Counted from the first letter of the stretch, positions 36,879 through 46,349 are shown. The stretch is 64,000 nt of DNA from G963668345 sp965206025 (GCA_965206025.1 CBDBIU010000003.1:124001-188000), one strand, 5' to 3'. The notes: a model not told the origin generated them from the letters alone. Made by a program: numbers and translations.

Positions 36879-36945
36879 CCTCACGGGTCCGTGTCATGTC
36901 ACAAGTTCGGTCACCTATATTGGAAGCCGGGCGGACGGAGAGGCC

Positions 36946-37143
36946 AGCCCGCTTTTCTCACCAGGTGGCGAGGCGAAGTGCGTGAGAGACCTGTCGGTAC
37001 AAGGCGCGCGACGCTCGGCGACTCATTTTCTGAGAAATGCGAGCGTACTTGAACCCTACGTTGAGCACGGTGAGCAAGCGCAACGAAGTAATGGCGGGCC
37101 TATCGCGTGCTTCGGCCGTCAGGTGGTGAGAAATGCGGGCTAG
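36946..37143. repeat. Inverted-end intergenic repeat (CTAGCCCGC type), copy before nuoB
   Basis: The left end is AGCCCGCTTTTCTCACCA (36946 on) and the right end GTGGTGAGAAATGCGGGCTAG (to 37143), inverted copies about 200 bp apart. A partial internal end (TTTCTGAGAAATGCGAGCG) lies at about 37027-37046. The remainder of 36879-37204 shows no gene. Confidence 0.68.
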
Positions 37144-37204
37144 GGCGGGTTAGTTCCGAACGGAGCGGCCTCTGAGGTCGAACCGCGGTAGACCAGTTTG
37201 GCGC

Positions 37205-37768
37205 CTAAGCGGGCTGCTGCGTCTGGGCGATCATCGTTCGCCGTTTGAAGTCCTCGAGCATGGACTGATCGAGGCGAACGTGGGTGGGGCGCTTTTCGAG
37301 AGTCGTCATGCGGTCGATCTTGTCCTGCAACTTAAGGAGGGCGTAAAAAAGATTTTCGGGCCGCGGGGGGCAGCCGACGACGTAAACGTCGACCGGAACA
37401 ATTCTGTCGACCCCCTGCAAAACGGCGTAAGTGTTAAAAGGGCCTCCGACGCTCGAGCAGGCGCCCATCGAAATGCACCATTTCGGTTCCGGCATCTGAT
37501 CCCAGATGCGCTTCAGCACAGGCGCCATCTTCAGCGTTACCGTGCCGGCCACGATCATCAGGTCCGACTGGCGGGGGCTGGGACGAAAAACTTCCGATCC
37601 GAAGCGCGCAATATCGAATCGCGACGTCGATGAGGCGATCATCTCGATGGCGCAACAGGCGAGGCCGAACGTAAGCGGCCAGATGGCCGACTTTCTCGCC
37701 CAATTGAAGACGTAGTCAACGGAAGTCGTGAGGAAGTTCTTTTCAAATTGGTTTTGCAGGAAGGGCAT
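37205..37768 (-). CDS. nuoB: NADH-quinone oxidoreductase subunit B
   Basis: The 187-residue protein has all NuoB hallmarks: WARKSAIWPLTFGLACCAIEM with the tandem cysteines, FRPSPRQSDLMIVAGTVT, CISMGACSSVGGPFNTYAV and VYVVGCPPRPE. The four cysteines ligate cluster N2, the last cluster before quinone in complex I. It is alone: no nuoA, nuoC or nuoD adjoins, unlike the usual nuo operon, so it is either a dispersed complex I gene or a paralogue. Confidence 0.95.
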   Translation of the reverse strand: MPFLQNQFEKNFLTTSVDYVFNWARKSAIWPLTFGLACCAIEMIASSTSRFDIARFGSEVFRPSPRQSDLMIVAGTVTLKMAPVLKRIWDQMPEPKWCISMGACSSVGGPFNTYAVLQGVDRIVPVDVYVVGCPPRPENLFYALLKLQDKIDRMTTLEKRPTHVRLDQSMLEDFKRRTMIAQTQQPA

Positions 37769-38077
37769 CGTGGTTTCTCAAAGTATCCATTATAGGAAAT
37801 TGAAGTGCGTCGGAGACTCGTGCCATGCGAGATGATTCTGAAAACGGCTGCCCGGCAAGATCGTAGCGCGTTTCCGGCACATGTATATCCGCTAGATCGA
37901 CACGCTGCAAGGTTGTACAATGCCGCCAGCGGTTTCGTCTGGTCGGAATAGGCCGCAGCCACATCCCAGCCGTTGAAGGGCGAGCCCGCGGTCGTCCTCC
38001 GGCCCTACTGTTTTGAGGGGAGAAATGCAGGCTAGTGTTCTCCATCACGCCGGCCGTCGCGGGCTGACGGCTTGACT
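37769..38077 (-). promoter_or_regulatory. nuoB upstream region with -10-like box
   Basis: On the minus strand TATAAT (37794 to 37789) lies about 20 nt before the nuoB ATG. No good -35 is seen. A solo repeat end (GGAGAAATGCAGGCTAG) is at about 38018-38034. No gene is supported in the rest of this 309-base stretch. Confidence 0.45.
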
Positions 38078-38992
38078 TCAACGCCGGCGCTCCCGAAACA
38101 GCAAGTATTCCCGAAGCGCCAAGTCCAGGGGCTTCGACGTATCCATCAGCCGATAGTCGGCCCCCAAGCTCCGCGTTTCCGTGCTCATTTTTTGGATGTG
38201 CGCTTTCATGCGACGGCGGTATTCATCTGCGTACTCCTGGGCGACTTCCATCCGCTCGCCGGTTTCCATGTCTTCGAGCAAAGCGGCTCCCTCCAGCCGT
38301 GGCTCGATTTCCGCCGGGTCGAGGACTTGGAAGAAAGCCAGGTCCTGACCCTGGTGGACAAGCGGACTAACACCCCGAATGATCGCTTCCGGGTCGGCGT
38401 AGAAGTCCGAGATGACCGCTACGAGTCCGCGCCGGCTCAAAAATTGTCGAAAGTGCTCGAAGGCTAGTTCAAGGTTCGTGCCCGTGGCGGGTTCGGCGTG
38501 CTCGAGAATGTGAAGCAAAGCCTGCAGCTGGCCGGGCCGGGCCGAGGGCCTTCGGAAGTCGCGAATCTTTTCGTCGAAAACGATCATGCCCACGGCGTCG
38601 TTCTGGCCCAGTGAAAGATAAGCCAGCGAAGCGGCTAGGAACCGAGCGTATTCCATCTTGCTGACGCCCGTCGAGCGATATCCCATGGAAGCGCTGGCGT
38701 CGAAGACGATCATCAATTGGGTGTTGGTCTCGCCCAAATAGCGCTTGACGTAGGTGCGGTCCGTTCGGGAAAACACGTTCCAGTCGATGAAGCGGGGATC
38801 GTCTCCCTGGGCATAGGGACGATATTCAGCAAACTCAAGGCTGAAGCCGAAGAAGGGGGAACGGTGCAGCCCGGTCAGGAATCCGTCCACGACGGTTCGC
38901 GCGACCAGTTCGATATTGGACAATCGCGAGAGAACCGCGGGGTCGAGCAGTTGTTGGATCGCCATGGGCCGAGAAGCTGGTGCGGGCCGCAC
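38078..38992 (-). CDS. DUF58 domain protein
   Basis: A 304-residue DUF58 protein: EFAEYRPYAQGDDPRFIDW is the family signature, followed by a degenerate VWA domain with MIVFDASASMGY (DxSxS-type metal site) and VAVISDFYADPE. DUF58 proteins are encoded beside MoxR ATPases and are thought to be the substrate or adaptor of the MoxR chaperone. It is the last gene of a minus-strand operon, 54 nt after moxR. Confidence 0.92.
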   Translation of the reverse strand: MRPAPASRPMAIQQLLDPAVLSRLSNIELVARTVVDGFLTGLHRSPFFGFSLEFAEYRPYAQGDDPRFIDWNVFSRTDRTYVKRYLGETNTQLMIVFDASASMGYRSTGVSKMEYARFLAASLAYLSLGQNDAVGMIVFDEKIRDFRRPSARPGQLQALLHILEHAEPATGTNLELAFEHFRQFLSRRGLVAVISDFYADPEAIIRGVSPLVHQGQDLAFFQVLDPAEIEPRLEGAALLEDMETGERMEVAQEYADEYRRRMKAHIQKMSTETRSLGADYRLMDTSKPLDLALREYLLFRERRR

Positions 38993-39046
38993 CGGTTCGC
39001 TGCTTTCGGGGCCGACGCCGAGTTGCGCTTCGCCGCAATCCCGAGT

Positions 39047-40072
39047 TTAATCCCCCGGGGTGGGGACATCCTTCAACATCTGCTTCAAGATGTCGTCCAC
39101 GTCCACCCCGTCCGATTCGGCATGAAAATTCGTCAGCACGCGGTGCCGCATTACGGGCAACGTCAGCGCTTGAATGTCCGCATAGGTCACGTGATAGCGG
39201 CCGTCCATCAAGGCTCTCGCTTTCGCCGCCATGACCAGGAACTGGGTGGCGCGCACGCTGCAGCCGTAGTTCACGTATTTTCTAACGATCTCGGGGGCCG
39301 CGGGATCTTTCGGGCGCGTCGCGCGCACTAGCTCGACCGCATAGCGGGCCGCATTGTCGGAAACGGGAACCTGCCGCACAAGCTGCTGATAGCGGAGGAT
39401 CTCTTCGGCCGACGTGCAGACGTCCACGTCCGGCAGTGGCCGGGTTGTGTTGCGGCTGACGACGTCGATTTCTTGATCGGTGTTCAGGTAGTCAAGGATG
39501 ACTTTGAAAAGGAAGCGGTCCAACTGCGCTTCCGGCAAGGTGTAGGTGCCTTCCAACTCGATCGGGTTCTGCGTTGCCAATACAAAGAAAGGCGGTTCTA
39601 GCTGGTAGGTGACTCCGCGGACGGTCACGCTCAGCTCTTGCATGGCTTCGAGGAGCGCGGCTTGAGTCTTGGGGGGCGTGCGGTTCACCTCGTCCGCCAA
39701 CAAAACGTTCGTAAAGATGGGACCCTCGACGAAAGTCCACTTGCGGTGCCCCGTGGTGACGTCTTCTTCGATGATGTCGGTGCCGGTGACGTCGGTGGGC
39801 ATCAAGTCGGGCGTAAACTGGATTCGCTTGAACTTGAGTCCGAGACTCGTGGCCAGCGTCCGCACCAGCAACGTCTTGGCCGTTCCGGGCATACCGGTGA
39901 TCAGGCAATGGCCTCCGACCAGCAGCGTCACCAGCAGATGCTCGACCACGTCGTCTTGCCCGACGATGATCCGCCCCACCTGCTCACGGATGCGGGATTG
40001 CGCGTCGCGGAACGAGCCCACCAGCTCGCGGTAGTCCGAAGTTTCAAGGTTGGTTATTGTGGGCGAACTCAT
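39047..40072 (-). CDS. MoxR-type AAA+ ATPase
   Basis: The 341-residue ATPase has Walker A GMPGTAKT, Walker B VLLADEVNRTPPKTQ, sensor 1 FVLATQNPIELEG, and the arginine-finger/lid region (QLDRFLFKVILDY). This is the MoxR/RavA clade, chaperone-like ATPases that insert metals or assemble complexes together with VWA proteins. Here the VWA partners are the DUF58 protein immediately downstream and the large VWA membrane protein at the head of the operon. Confidence 0.95.
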   Translation of the reverse strand: MSSPTITNLETSDYRELVGSFRDAQSRIREQVGRIIVGQDDVVEHLLVTLLVGGHCLITGMPGTAKTLLVRTLATSLGLKFKRIQFTPDLMPTDVTGTDIIEEDVTTGHRKWTFVEGPIFTNVLLADEVNRTPPKTQAALLEAMQELSVTVRGVTYQLEPPFFVLATQNPIELEGTYTLPEAQLDRFLFKVILDYLNTDQEIDVVSRNTTRPLPDVDVCTSAEEILRYQQLVRQVPVSDNAARYAVELVRATRPKDPAAPEIVRKYVNYGCSVRATQFLVMAAKARALMDGRYHVTYADIQALTLPVMRHRVLTNFHAESDGVDVDDILKQMLKDVPTPGD

Positions 40073-40090
40073 AGTTGTTTCACGAACGGG

Positions 40091-42400
40091 TCAGCGAACA
40101 ATCTCGAGTAGCAGTTTCTGGGCGGGGCGGTAACTAGGGGCGGCTTCCAGCGCCATGAGGACTTGTTCCCGAGTCCTTTCGGGGTCCTCCATTTTATGAT
40201 ACGCGCGAGCCAGGTTGAAATGCGCGCCCGCCAGATCGACCGGCGTCAGCGCCAATAGCGTTTTGAACTCACGAAGCGCCTCGTCCAGCCGATCAGCATC
40301 GAGCAGCCACTCTCCCAACTGGCGATGCAGCTCTTCGTCCCCGGGAGCGATGTAGAGCAAGCCGTCGAGCGCTTCGATGGCCTCTGTTCGGCGCCCCAAT
40401 TCGTCCAGCAGCTTGGCGAGCTGCTGGATCTTGGCCGGGCCGCGTCCGCCCCGCTGTTGGTAGCGCTGGAGTTGCTCGGCGGCGGCCGCTTTATCGTCTT
40501 CGGCCAAGTAGGCCTCCGCCAAAAGCGTGTACGAGTTGCCGGACTCAACGTATTCGGGATAGATGGCCTGGGCCTCGGTGGCGGGCGCGATCACGTCCAT
40601 CCAGTTCTTCTTCCGCGCGGCTGCGATAGCCTGCTTGGTCAGCTTCCGCCACTCGGGGAATCGTTTGACCAGTTCGCCCGTGCGCTGTTCGACGAATTCA
40701 CCGAAGAGGTTGTCGAACTCGGCGCTTGAAATCTCCAGCACGCCGCGAATGTTGTCAGGCGTCGATTTCCCTTCGCCGAACCCCGTCAGCAGGTCGTGGA
40801 GCTTGGAGAAACCCCACCTCTGGGCAATGAACGTACAGACCAGACCCGCCTGGTAATAGGAAACGGGAACTTGCTTGGGGTTCTTGGGACGGACGAATCC
40901 CCCGTCCAGCTCCGCGATGGGCAGAAACTCGCCGTCCTTGATGGCTTTGATGACATCCGGCGAGATGCGATCGCCCCAAGCCGGGTCAGCGACCCACTCC
41001 TCGTATACGGAGATTCCTTCGCTGAACCATCTGGGAACAAGATGACCGGTCGCCTCGAGCGTAACCACGTGGGCCATCTCGTGCCACAGCGTGGTCCCCC
41101 AGTGGAAGCTCCCGGGACGTCTCCCCGAGGGGCTGTCCATGGCGATGACATACCCGAACGTCACGCCGAGCAGCCCGACGCCCGGCAACCCCACCGTTCT
41201 CACCGCGAAGTCTTCGTGGTCGGGATAAAGCTCGACTTGGACCGGCCGTTGCGGGGAGAATCGGTACTTCGCGGCGAAAGTGCGCAAGCTGCGCTCAGCC
41301 AGCTCGAGGACGTAGGGGCGCAGCGCGGCGGCTTCTTTCTTATGAAGTTTGGCCACAATCCGGGGGCGTTCGATCGATCGCTCGATTTCTTCGGGACTTC
41401 CCAGGATCGCGTCGTCCAGGTTCGAGTAGGAACCGAACTCATCCAGACTGTCGAGCAGCCGCAATGTGTTGACGGTCTTCGCGCTAAAGGGATCGGCTTG
41501 GTAGGCGATTTCCAGATGGCGCCGGGCCGCTTCGATCTCACCCTCGCGCATCAGGTTGATGGCAAGATCGGCGTGCGCCGGCCAGAGCCGCGGATCGATT
41601 TCAATCGCCCTTTCATACAGCGCGGTCGCTTCGCGGTAGCGCCTGTTGATGATGAAGAAATGAGCGGCGTCCGAATAGACGCGACCGTAGGTGGGGTTGT
41701 AGGCCAAAGCGCGCTGAAACCATTCGCTTTCGCCGTTGCCTCGTAGCATGTCGATCGAAGCCTTGAGCGAATAGATTTCGAGCGGCGATTGGCCCGCTTG
41801 TTCGGCTTTCTCGAGAGCCTTGTCGAGACTCTCCTCCGCTTGGGCGAGCTTCCCTTCTTCCACCGCCATCCTGGCCAGCAGCAGGTAGGCTTCGACGAGG
41901 TCCGGATCGGCATCGAGGACTTCCTTGGCTAGTTCCAGCGCCTTTCCTTCAAAGCGATTGGAAAAGACGGCCGCCTTGGCCAACTTGGCGGCGAGGTGGT
42001 TCTCGTCGATCTTGAGCGCTTCGTCGAAAAGCTTGGCTGCTTCCGAGGGGTTGTGTGTCTGCAGGAACAGATAGCCCCATCTAACGCGGGCGTCGGGGTC
42101 TTCGGGTCGGGCCTTGACCACGGCCCGAAACTGGTCGTTCGCCCGCTGAAAGCTCCCCACGGCCCAGTAGACTTCCGCGTGCGTGGCCGTATCCGAAGCA
42201 GTCTTCAGCAGCTCGAAGTAACAGCCGCGGGCCTCGTTTCGCCGGCCGCGATCCATGAGATCATCGCACGGCTCGAGATCAGCGCTGCGTCTGCCATGCC
42301 CCGGCCCACGCTGGGTAAAAGCGGCTGCGGGCGCAATGAGCGAGATTACAATCAGCGAAACTGCCAACACAAGAGCATTCCCGGCGCGGCGAGACTTCAC
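40091..42400 (-). CDS. TPR protein with gluzincin (peptidase MA-like) domain
   Basis: I chose GTG 42400 because it gives a proper signal peptide (RRAGNALVLAVSLIVISLIA) and follows AAGGGG; a start at 42466 would overlap the upstream gene by 26 bp. The protein of about 769 residues has TPR arrays at both ends (for example DPDARVRWGYLFLQTHNPSE; PVDLAGAHFNLARAYHKMED) and a central metalloprotease domain with TTLWHEMAHVVTLE and PRWFSEGISVYEEW, the HExxH plus downstream Glu of the gluzincin/MA clan. Predicted to be periplasmic. It lies 18 nt before moxR and probably forms a complex with the operon products. Confidence 0.85.
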   Translation of the reverse strand: MKSRRAGNALVLAVSLIVISLIAPAAAFTQRGPGHGRRSADLEPCDDLMDRGRRNEARGCYFELLKTASDTATHAEVYWAVGSFQRANDQFRAVVKARPEDPDARVRWGYLFLQTHNPSEAAKLFDEALKIDENHLAAKLAKAAVFSNRFEGKALELAKEVLDADPDLVEAYLLLARMAVEEGKLAQAEESLDKALEKAEQAGQSPLEIYSLKASIDMLRGNGESEWFQRALAYNPTYGRVYSDAAHFFIINRRYREATALYERAIEIDPRLWPAHADLAINLMREGEIEAARRHLEIAYQADPFSAKTVNTLRLLDSLDEFGSYSNLDDAILGSPEEIERSIERPRIVAKLHKKEAAALRPYVLELAERSLRTFAAKYRFSPQRPVQVELYPDHEDFAVRTVGLPGVGLLGVTFGYVIAMDSPSGRRPGSFHWGTTLWHEMAHVVTLEATGHLVPRWFSEGISVYEEWVADPAWGDRISPDVIKAIKDGEFLPIAELDGGFVRPKNPKQVPVSYYQAGLVCTFIAQRWGFSKLHDLLTGFGEGKSTPDNIRGVLEISSAEFDNLFGEFVEQRTGELVKRFPEWRKLTKQAIAAARKKNWMDVIAPATEAQAIYPEYVESGNSYTLLAEAYLAEDDKAAAAEQLQRYQQRGGRGPAKIQQLAKLLDELGRRTEAIEALDGLLYIAPGDEELHRQLGEWLLDADRLDEALREFKTLLALTPVDLAGAHFNLARAYHKMEDPERTREQVLMALEAAPSYRPAQKLLLEIVR

Positions 42401-42440
42401 CCCTTCGCGCCGCGGCCGGTGGCTTCGCCCGGCTGCTGGG

Positions 42441-43355
42441 CTAGCGCTTCTCAACGGTCTCCTCAATGGCGTTTTGCGTCTGCGCCAATCCGACGAACAG
42501 CTTTTCGAGAGTGCTGTAGTACGCCTGCTTCGACAGGCTGTCTTTGTTTGCTTTTACTTCGCTGATCTTGCGCTCGATCTTCTCGCGGGCGGCAAGCAAG
42601 CCGCGCAGTACCGGATCGTCGGCCGCCCGCAGTGACTTTCCCAGCCGCGCGACGGTGAAGCTCGCCGCCGCGTCCCCCTGCAGACGGGGATGTTCGGTCG
42701 CCAGCTGCTTGCTCTTCTCGTAATAATCCTTCACTTTTCGCTGGGCGTAGCGGAAAGCTTCCCGTGCCGTAATCGCCTCGTTCTTGTCGCTGTCGGCGGC
42801 CGGGTTGCGCAGGGCCTCGACCCAGAATCCCGCGAACACGGTGGCGTTTCGCTCTCGCCCGTTCTTGGTGGCTGCAATGACGACGCGCCCCTCGCTTTTG
42901 AGAGTTTCCAGGGCCCCACCGGCCGAGCTGGTGGTGATGACGACCAATTGGCGCCCAGCCGGCGTGGCGTCAAGCAGGCGGCGCAGCTCGCCGGCGCTTA
43001 AGTCCGGCCCGGGAAGATTGAACTTGTAGTCCTGCCCGTCGTAGCTCCCGTGCCCGATGAGAAAGACCGCCAGCGAGTCGGCGGGCCCCGTTTCCCGGGT
43101 GAGTTGGTCAAACAGGTCCGCCACCGCGCGCCGAGTGGCGCCGCGGCCGAAAATCGCATGGACGCGCGAGGTGTCGCCGGCGGTTGCTTGACAGAGTTCT
43201 TCGAGCTCGCCCACGTACGCGGCAAAGCTCTCTTCGTAACCGGCCTCGCCCCCCAACCCCCCAACGACGAGGAAATACGTGTTTCCATTGTCAACTTTGG
43301 GGAAGGCCGGCATCAGGCAAGCCAGCCAGGCCGCCACGATCCACGCGTTCCTCAT
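42441..43355 (-). CDS. Clan CD (caspase/legumain-like) protein with Ser at the Cys position
   Basis: ATG 43355 overlaps the upstream stop as ATGA, and a signal peptide follows (AWIVAAWLACLMPAFP). The 304-residue protein has a caspase-like fold: NGNTYFLVVGGLGG, a catalytic-His strand SLAVFLIGHGSYDG, then the next strand QLVVITTSSAGGAL, where DACHSGG-type Cys is expected. Here the aligned residue is Ser. It then continues VVIAATKNGRERNATVFAGF, typical of C13/caspase homologues. The C-terminal 70 residues are coiled-coil-like (LAAREKIERKISEVKANKDS). It could be an inactive scaffold or use Ser. It is second in the VWA-MoxR operon. Confidence 0.72.
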   Translation of the reverse strand: MRNAWIVAAWLACLMPAFPKVDNGNTYFLVVGGLGGEAGYEESFAAYVGELEELCQATAGDTSRVHAIFGRGATRRAVADLFDQLTRETGPADSLAVFLIGHGSYDGQDYKFNLPGPDLSAGELRRLLDATPAGRQLVVITTSSAGGALETLKSEGRVVIAATKNGRERNATVFAGFWVEALRNPAADSDKNEAITAREAFRYAQRKVKDYYEKSKQLATEHPRLQGDAAASFTVARLGKSLRAADDPVLRGLLAAREKIERKISEVKANKDSLSKQAYYSTLEKLFVGLAQTQNAIEETVEKR

Positions 43356-45601
43356 ACGAGTCCCCATCTTCGCCTGAGCAGCCACTCGGCCGCCCGCAAC
43401 GCCAGCAGTAGGATGAAAAACGCCGGCATGTCCCACAGATCCATTATCTCGCGCGAGGTGATGCCGGCTTTGGAGAAACGAATTTCGTCCACGAGACCGG
43501 AGACTTGCTCCAGGGTCCAGTAGCGCCCGCCGGTCTGCTCGGCCAGCTTCTCGAGAAGTTCGCGGTTTTGTTCGGGTCGAAAGTTCTCCGCGACACCGTC
43601 TTCGCGCCGAAAATGCCTGGTATCGGAACCGAGCGTCGTCTCGCCGAGGCGCGCGACGGCCTCGACCCTGTAAGCGCCGGGGGCGGCCACGGTGAGGTCT
43701 GCTTCGTACACGCCGTCTTCCTCCGGGGAAGGGTGCATCTCAAGAAGCAGCGGGGCTCCCAACTCGGGTGTCAACGTGGCCGTGACCGTGGCGCTGTTCG
43801 TCAGTTGATGCGCTTTGGTCCGGACTTCGGCGCGCAGCTTCACATAGGCGTCATCGGCGTAAAGCGTCCGGTCCGTCGTCAGCGAGACCGGCCCCGGCGT
43901 CCCGGCTACCAGGCTGCGCAACAGCTGACGCCAAAAAGTGTGGTGGCGGGAGTCGTCGTGCGGGAGCCTCATCTTCCAACGCCAGGTTCCTCCCGAAGCC
44001 AGAATCATCGACTTGCCCCGGCCATAATTCTGAAGCGCCAGCAACGGCAGGGACCGATCTCCCGCCACAAGGTTGAGCAGCGGCACGGCGCCCGGCTTCA
44101 GATCTCCCACGCGCTGATAGTCAGCGACCGGAGGCAGGCCGCGCCACTGGCGAACGTTCTCCGCGGGGTCGTCGTGTAGGCGGCAAATGAGCGAATCACG
44201 CCCCTGCGCCGTCGGCTCGACTTGGGCCGGCTCGCGCGTGAAAGTTCCGGCCGCCTCCGCGGGCAGCTTAACCGGCAGCACGTCAGCCACTTTCGAGGCT
44301 CCCCAGCCGCCGTCGCCGAGCCCGCGCCGTCCGCCGAGCATGAGCAACGCGCCACCGCGCCGATTGACGAACTCCCTGATGGCCTCTTGCTGCGTGGGCG
44401 AGAAAAAGGCCGCCTCGACACTACCGATCACCAGCCCGTGGTAGGAGAACAGTTCCTCGGCTCGAGAGGGAAATCCCTTGGCCAGCTCGTCGTCGGTGTC
44501 TACGCCCTGCCGATAGAACTTGTTCGGGGAAGTGCGCAGCATCGTGACTAGCTGGATGTTGGCGTCATCGCGGATCGCCCGCCGAAGAAACTTGTACTCC
44601 CAGCGCGGTTCCCCCTCGACGTAGAGGATCTTGCGGCGATCCCGCGGCACCTCGATCACGCGGCTCAAGGCGTTGTTCCCGGCAAGAGTTTCCCCGGGAA
44701 GCGGATCGAGCTGGAACGTCAAATTCCGGATCCCGGCTTCGCCCGCGTCGAAATCGACCGATTCGCTGTGAACGGTTTGCCCTCTCGGAAGCGTGACTTG
44801 TTTCGATGCCAGCACTCGGGACCCGTCGCGGATGCTGAGCCGAGTTGTTTGATCGCCGTCTCCACCGTGGCGAATCCCCACCTGGGCACTGAGTCGAGAG
44901 TGCGGCAGCGCGCGCGGTGAAACGCTGACGTCCCCGATCTCGATGTCGCCGGGAATCTTGGTTCTTCCAACACCCACCGTGTGCACGGGAACGTTTCGCC
45001 CGCGGATCTCGGCCATGGCGCGGCGGTCGAAACGCCCCGAATTGTCCGAGCCGTCGGTGAAAATGACGACCGCTCCCAGAGGTAAGGACGCGGACTCCCG
45101 CAGGACACCGGCCACGGCCTCGCCGATGCGGCTACTATTGCCCTCGGCGCTAATCGTTTCGAGGGATTCCAATCGCTCCAGCCGTCCCGAGAAGCCATAG
45201 AGGCGAACCTGGAAATTCTTTCGGATCTCCTCGATCAAGCCGGCGTCGAGCGCGGCCGCCGCCTTCTCCAGCCGGGTCTGTTCATCTTCGGCCAACCCCA
45301 TGCTTCGGGACGTATCGAGCAGCACGGCAACCAGGTTCTGCTCCGCGCGCAAAGATTCAATCCCGATCGCGGGCTGCCAGAGCAAGAACAGCACCAGGGC
45401 GATGGTGCCGAGCTGCAGCGACCAAAACAATGCGGGCCGGCGTCCCGTAAGCCGGCCGCGGTTGCGGTGCAGATACCAGGCCAACCCGCCCCCTGCAAGC
45501 AGAACAAGCGCCGGCAGGAGCCACAGCGGCCATCCGCTGGCGAATATGAATTCGCCTTTGCGGAAAACCGTCGGAGGGTAGTTGAAAAGGAATTCAAACA
45601 C
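43352..45601 (-). CDS. VWA-domain membrane protein heading the MoxR operon
   Basis: The 749-residue protein starts with two membrane helices (LWLLPALVLLAGGGLAWYL; ALFWSLQLGTIALVLFLLW), then a VWA domain with intact MIDAS (VLLDTSRSMG, AVVIFTDGSDNSG), a long beta-rich region that includes a glutamine-amidotransferase-like stretch (ILYVEGEPRWEYKFLRRA, GGALLMLGGRRGLG), and a C-terminal membrane helix (MPAFFILLLALRAAEWLL). This is the BatA-like architecture of MoxR/VWA operons. It is the first gene of the run; 251 bases separate it from the divergent ferredoxin, and the promoter should lie there. Confidence 0.9.
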   Translation of the reverse strand: MFEFLFNYPPTVFRKGEFIFASGWPLWLLPALVLLAGGGLAWYLHRNRGRLTGRRPALFWSLQLGTIALVLFLLWQPAIGIESLRAEQNLVAVLLDTSRSMGLAEDEQTRLEKAAAALDAGLIEEIRKNFQVRLYGFSGRLERLESLETISAEGNSSRIGEAVAGVLRESASLPLGAVVIFTDGSDNSGRFDRRAMAEIRGRNVPVHTVGVGRTKIPGDIEIGDVSVSPRALPHSRLSAQVGIRHGGDGDQTTRLSIRDGSRVLASKQVTLPRGQTVHSESVDFDAGEAGIRNLTFQLDPLPGETLAGNNALSRVIEVPRDRRKILYVEGEPRWEYKFLRRAIRDDANIQLVTMLRTSPNKFYRQGVDTDDELAKGFPSRAEELFSYHGLVIGSVEAAFFSPTQQEAIREFVNRRGGALLMLGGRRGLGDGGWGASKVADVLPVKLPAEAAGTFTREPAQVEPTAQGRDSLICRLHDDPAENVRQWRGLPPVADYQRVGDLKPGAVPLLNLVAGDRSLPLLALQNYGRGKSMILASGGTWRWKMRLPHDDSRHHTFWRQLLRSLVAGTPGPVSLTTDRTLYADDAYVKLRAEVRTKAHQLTNSATVTATLTPELGAPLLLEMHPSPEEDGVYEADLTVAAPGAYRVEAVARLGETTLGSDTRHFRREDGVAENFRPEQNRELLEKLAEQTGGRYWTLEQVSGLVDEIRFSKAGITSREIMDLWDMPAFFILLLALRAAEWLLRRRWGLV

Positions 45602-45852
45602 AAACAGCTACCAGGGAGCCTGACCGGCGATCGGGCCGATGGGTCGCAAAACCGTGGAAAGACGGGCCAAGTCGAGCCGTTTTCTTGGTGTTGGGCCCAT
45701 TCCCCAGCCGTTTACCCAAAGACTATCACACGATACTCGGCCGCCATGTGCTTTTGCCCACCGTCGCTGATCTCCAGGCGGCGAGAGCGCACCCTGCAGT
45801 GAGGGAGGTTCTTCTGAGTCCTCTGTTATAATGCCTTTTTAGGTAGTTCCGC

Positions 45853-46230
45853 ATGGCGACAACCACGGCAGAGTTGGAATCGGTGGACCTAAGCTACGTG
45901 AAAGCGGAGCCTTGGTCGGAGGGCATCAAGACTCCCCGCAAGAAAATACCGAAGGAACTCGCGGTGATCAACGAGGCTTGCACGGGTTGCGCCGGTTCTC
46001 CGGTTTGCGTCACCTATTGCCCGGTGGAAGAGTGCATGTTCTGGGTGCCGGACGAAGATCACCCGCCTTTCGGCATAATTGACGTCGACTATCAGCTCTG
46101 CATCGGCTGCAAGAAGTGCATCAGCAAAGGTCCCGACGATATTTATCTCGACGGCTGCCCCTGGGATGCGATTGATATGGTCCCGATTGAGGATGTTGAG
46201 GGCCGGCTGAGCGTCAAGTTCAGCTACTAG
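45853..46230 (+). CDS. Ferredoxin with two atypically spaced 4Fe-4S motifs
   Basis: The 125-residue protein has two cluster motifs, both expanded. The first is CTGCAGSPVCVTYCP (C-x2-C-x5-C-x3-C-P) with a further Cys three residues later, and the second CIGCKKCISKGPDDIYLDGCP (C-x2-C-x2-C-x12-C-P). In standard 2[4Fe-4S] ferredoxins the gaps are 2, 2 and 3. It is likely a small cytoplasmic electron carrier with extended loops. A TATAAT box (45827-45832) lies 20 nt upstream of the ATG. Confidence 0.85.
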   Translation: MATTTAELESVDLSYVKAEPWSEGIKTPRKKIPKELAVINEACTGCAGSPVCVTYCPVEECMFWVPDEDHPPFGIIDVDYQLCIGCKKCISKGPDDIYLDGCPWDAIDMVPIEDVEGRLSVKFSY

Positions 46231-46349
46231 CGCTCTTTCCGCTTCGGTGCGGCAGCCCTACTCCGACAAAAGCCCAGCCCAACGGGTGTTTCACCAGCCC
46301 GCTAAGGGTCGAACACGTCCCCATCGCCGAACGCGCCGCGGCGAGACCC

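Noticed and set aside
40796..41746. 316-codon plus-strand frame opposite the TPR metalloprotease
   Set aside because: A GC-rich antisense shadow; the minus strand encodes clear TPR and HEMAH motifs.
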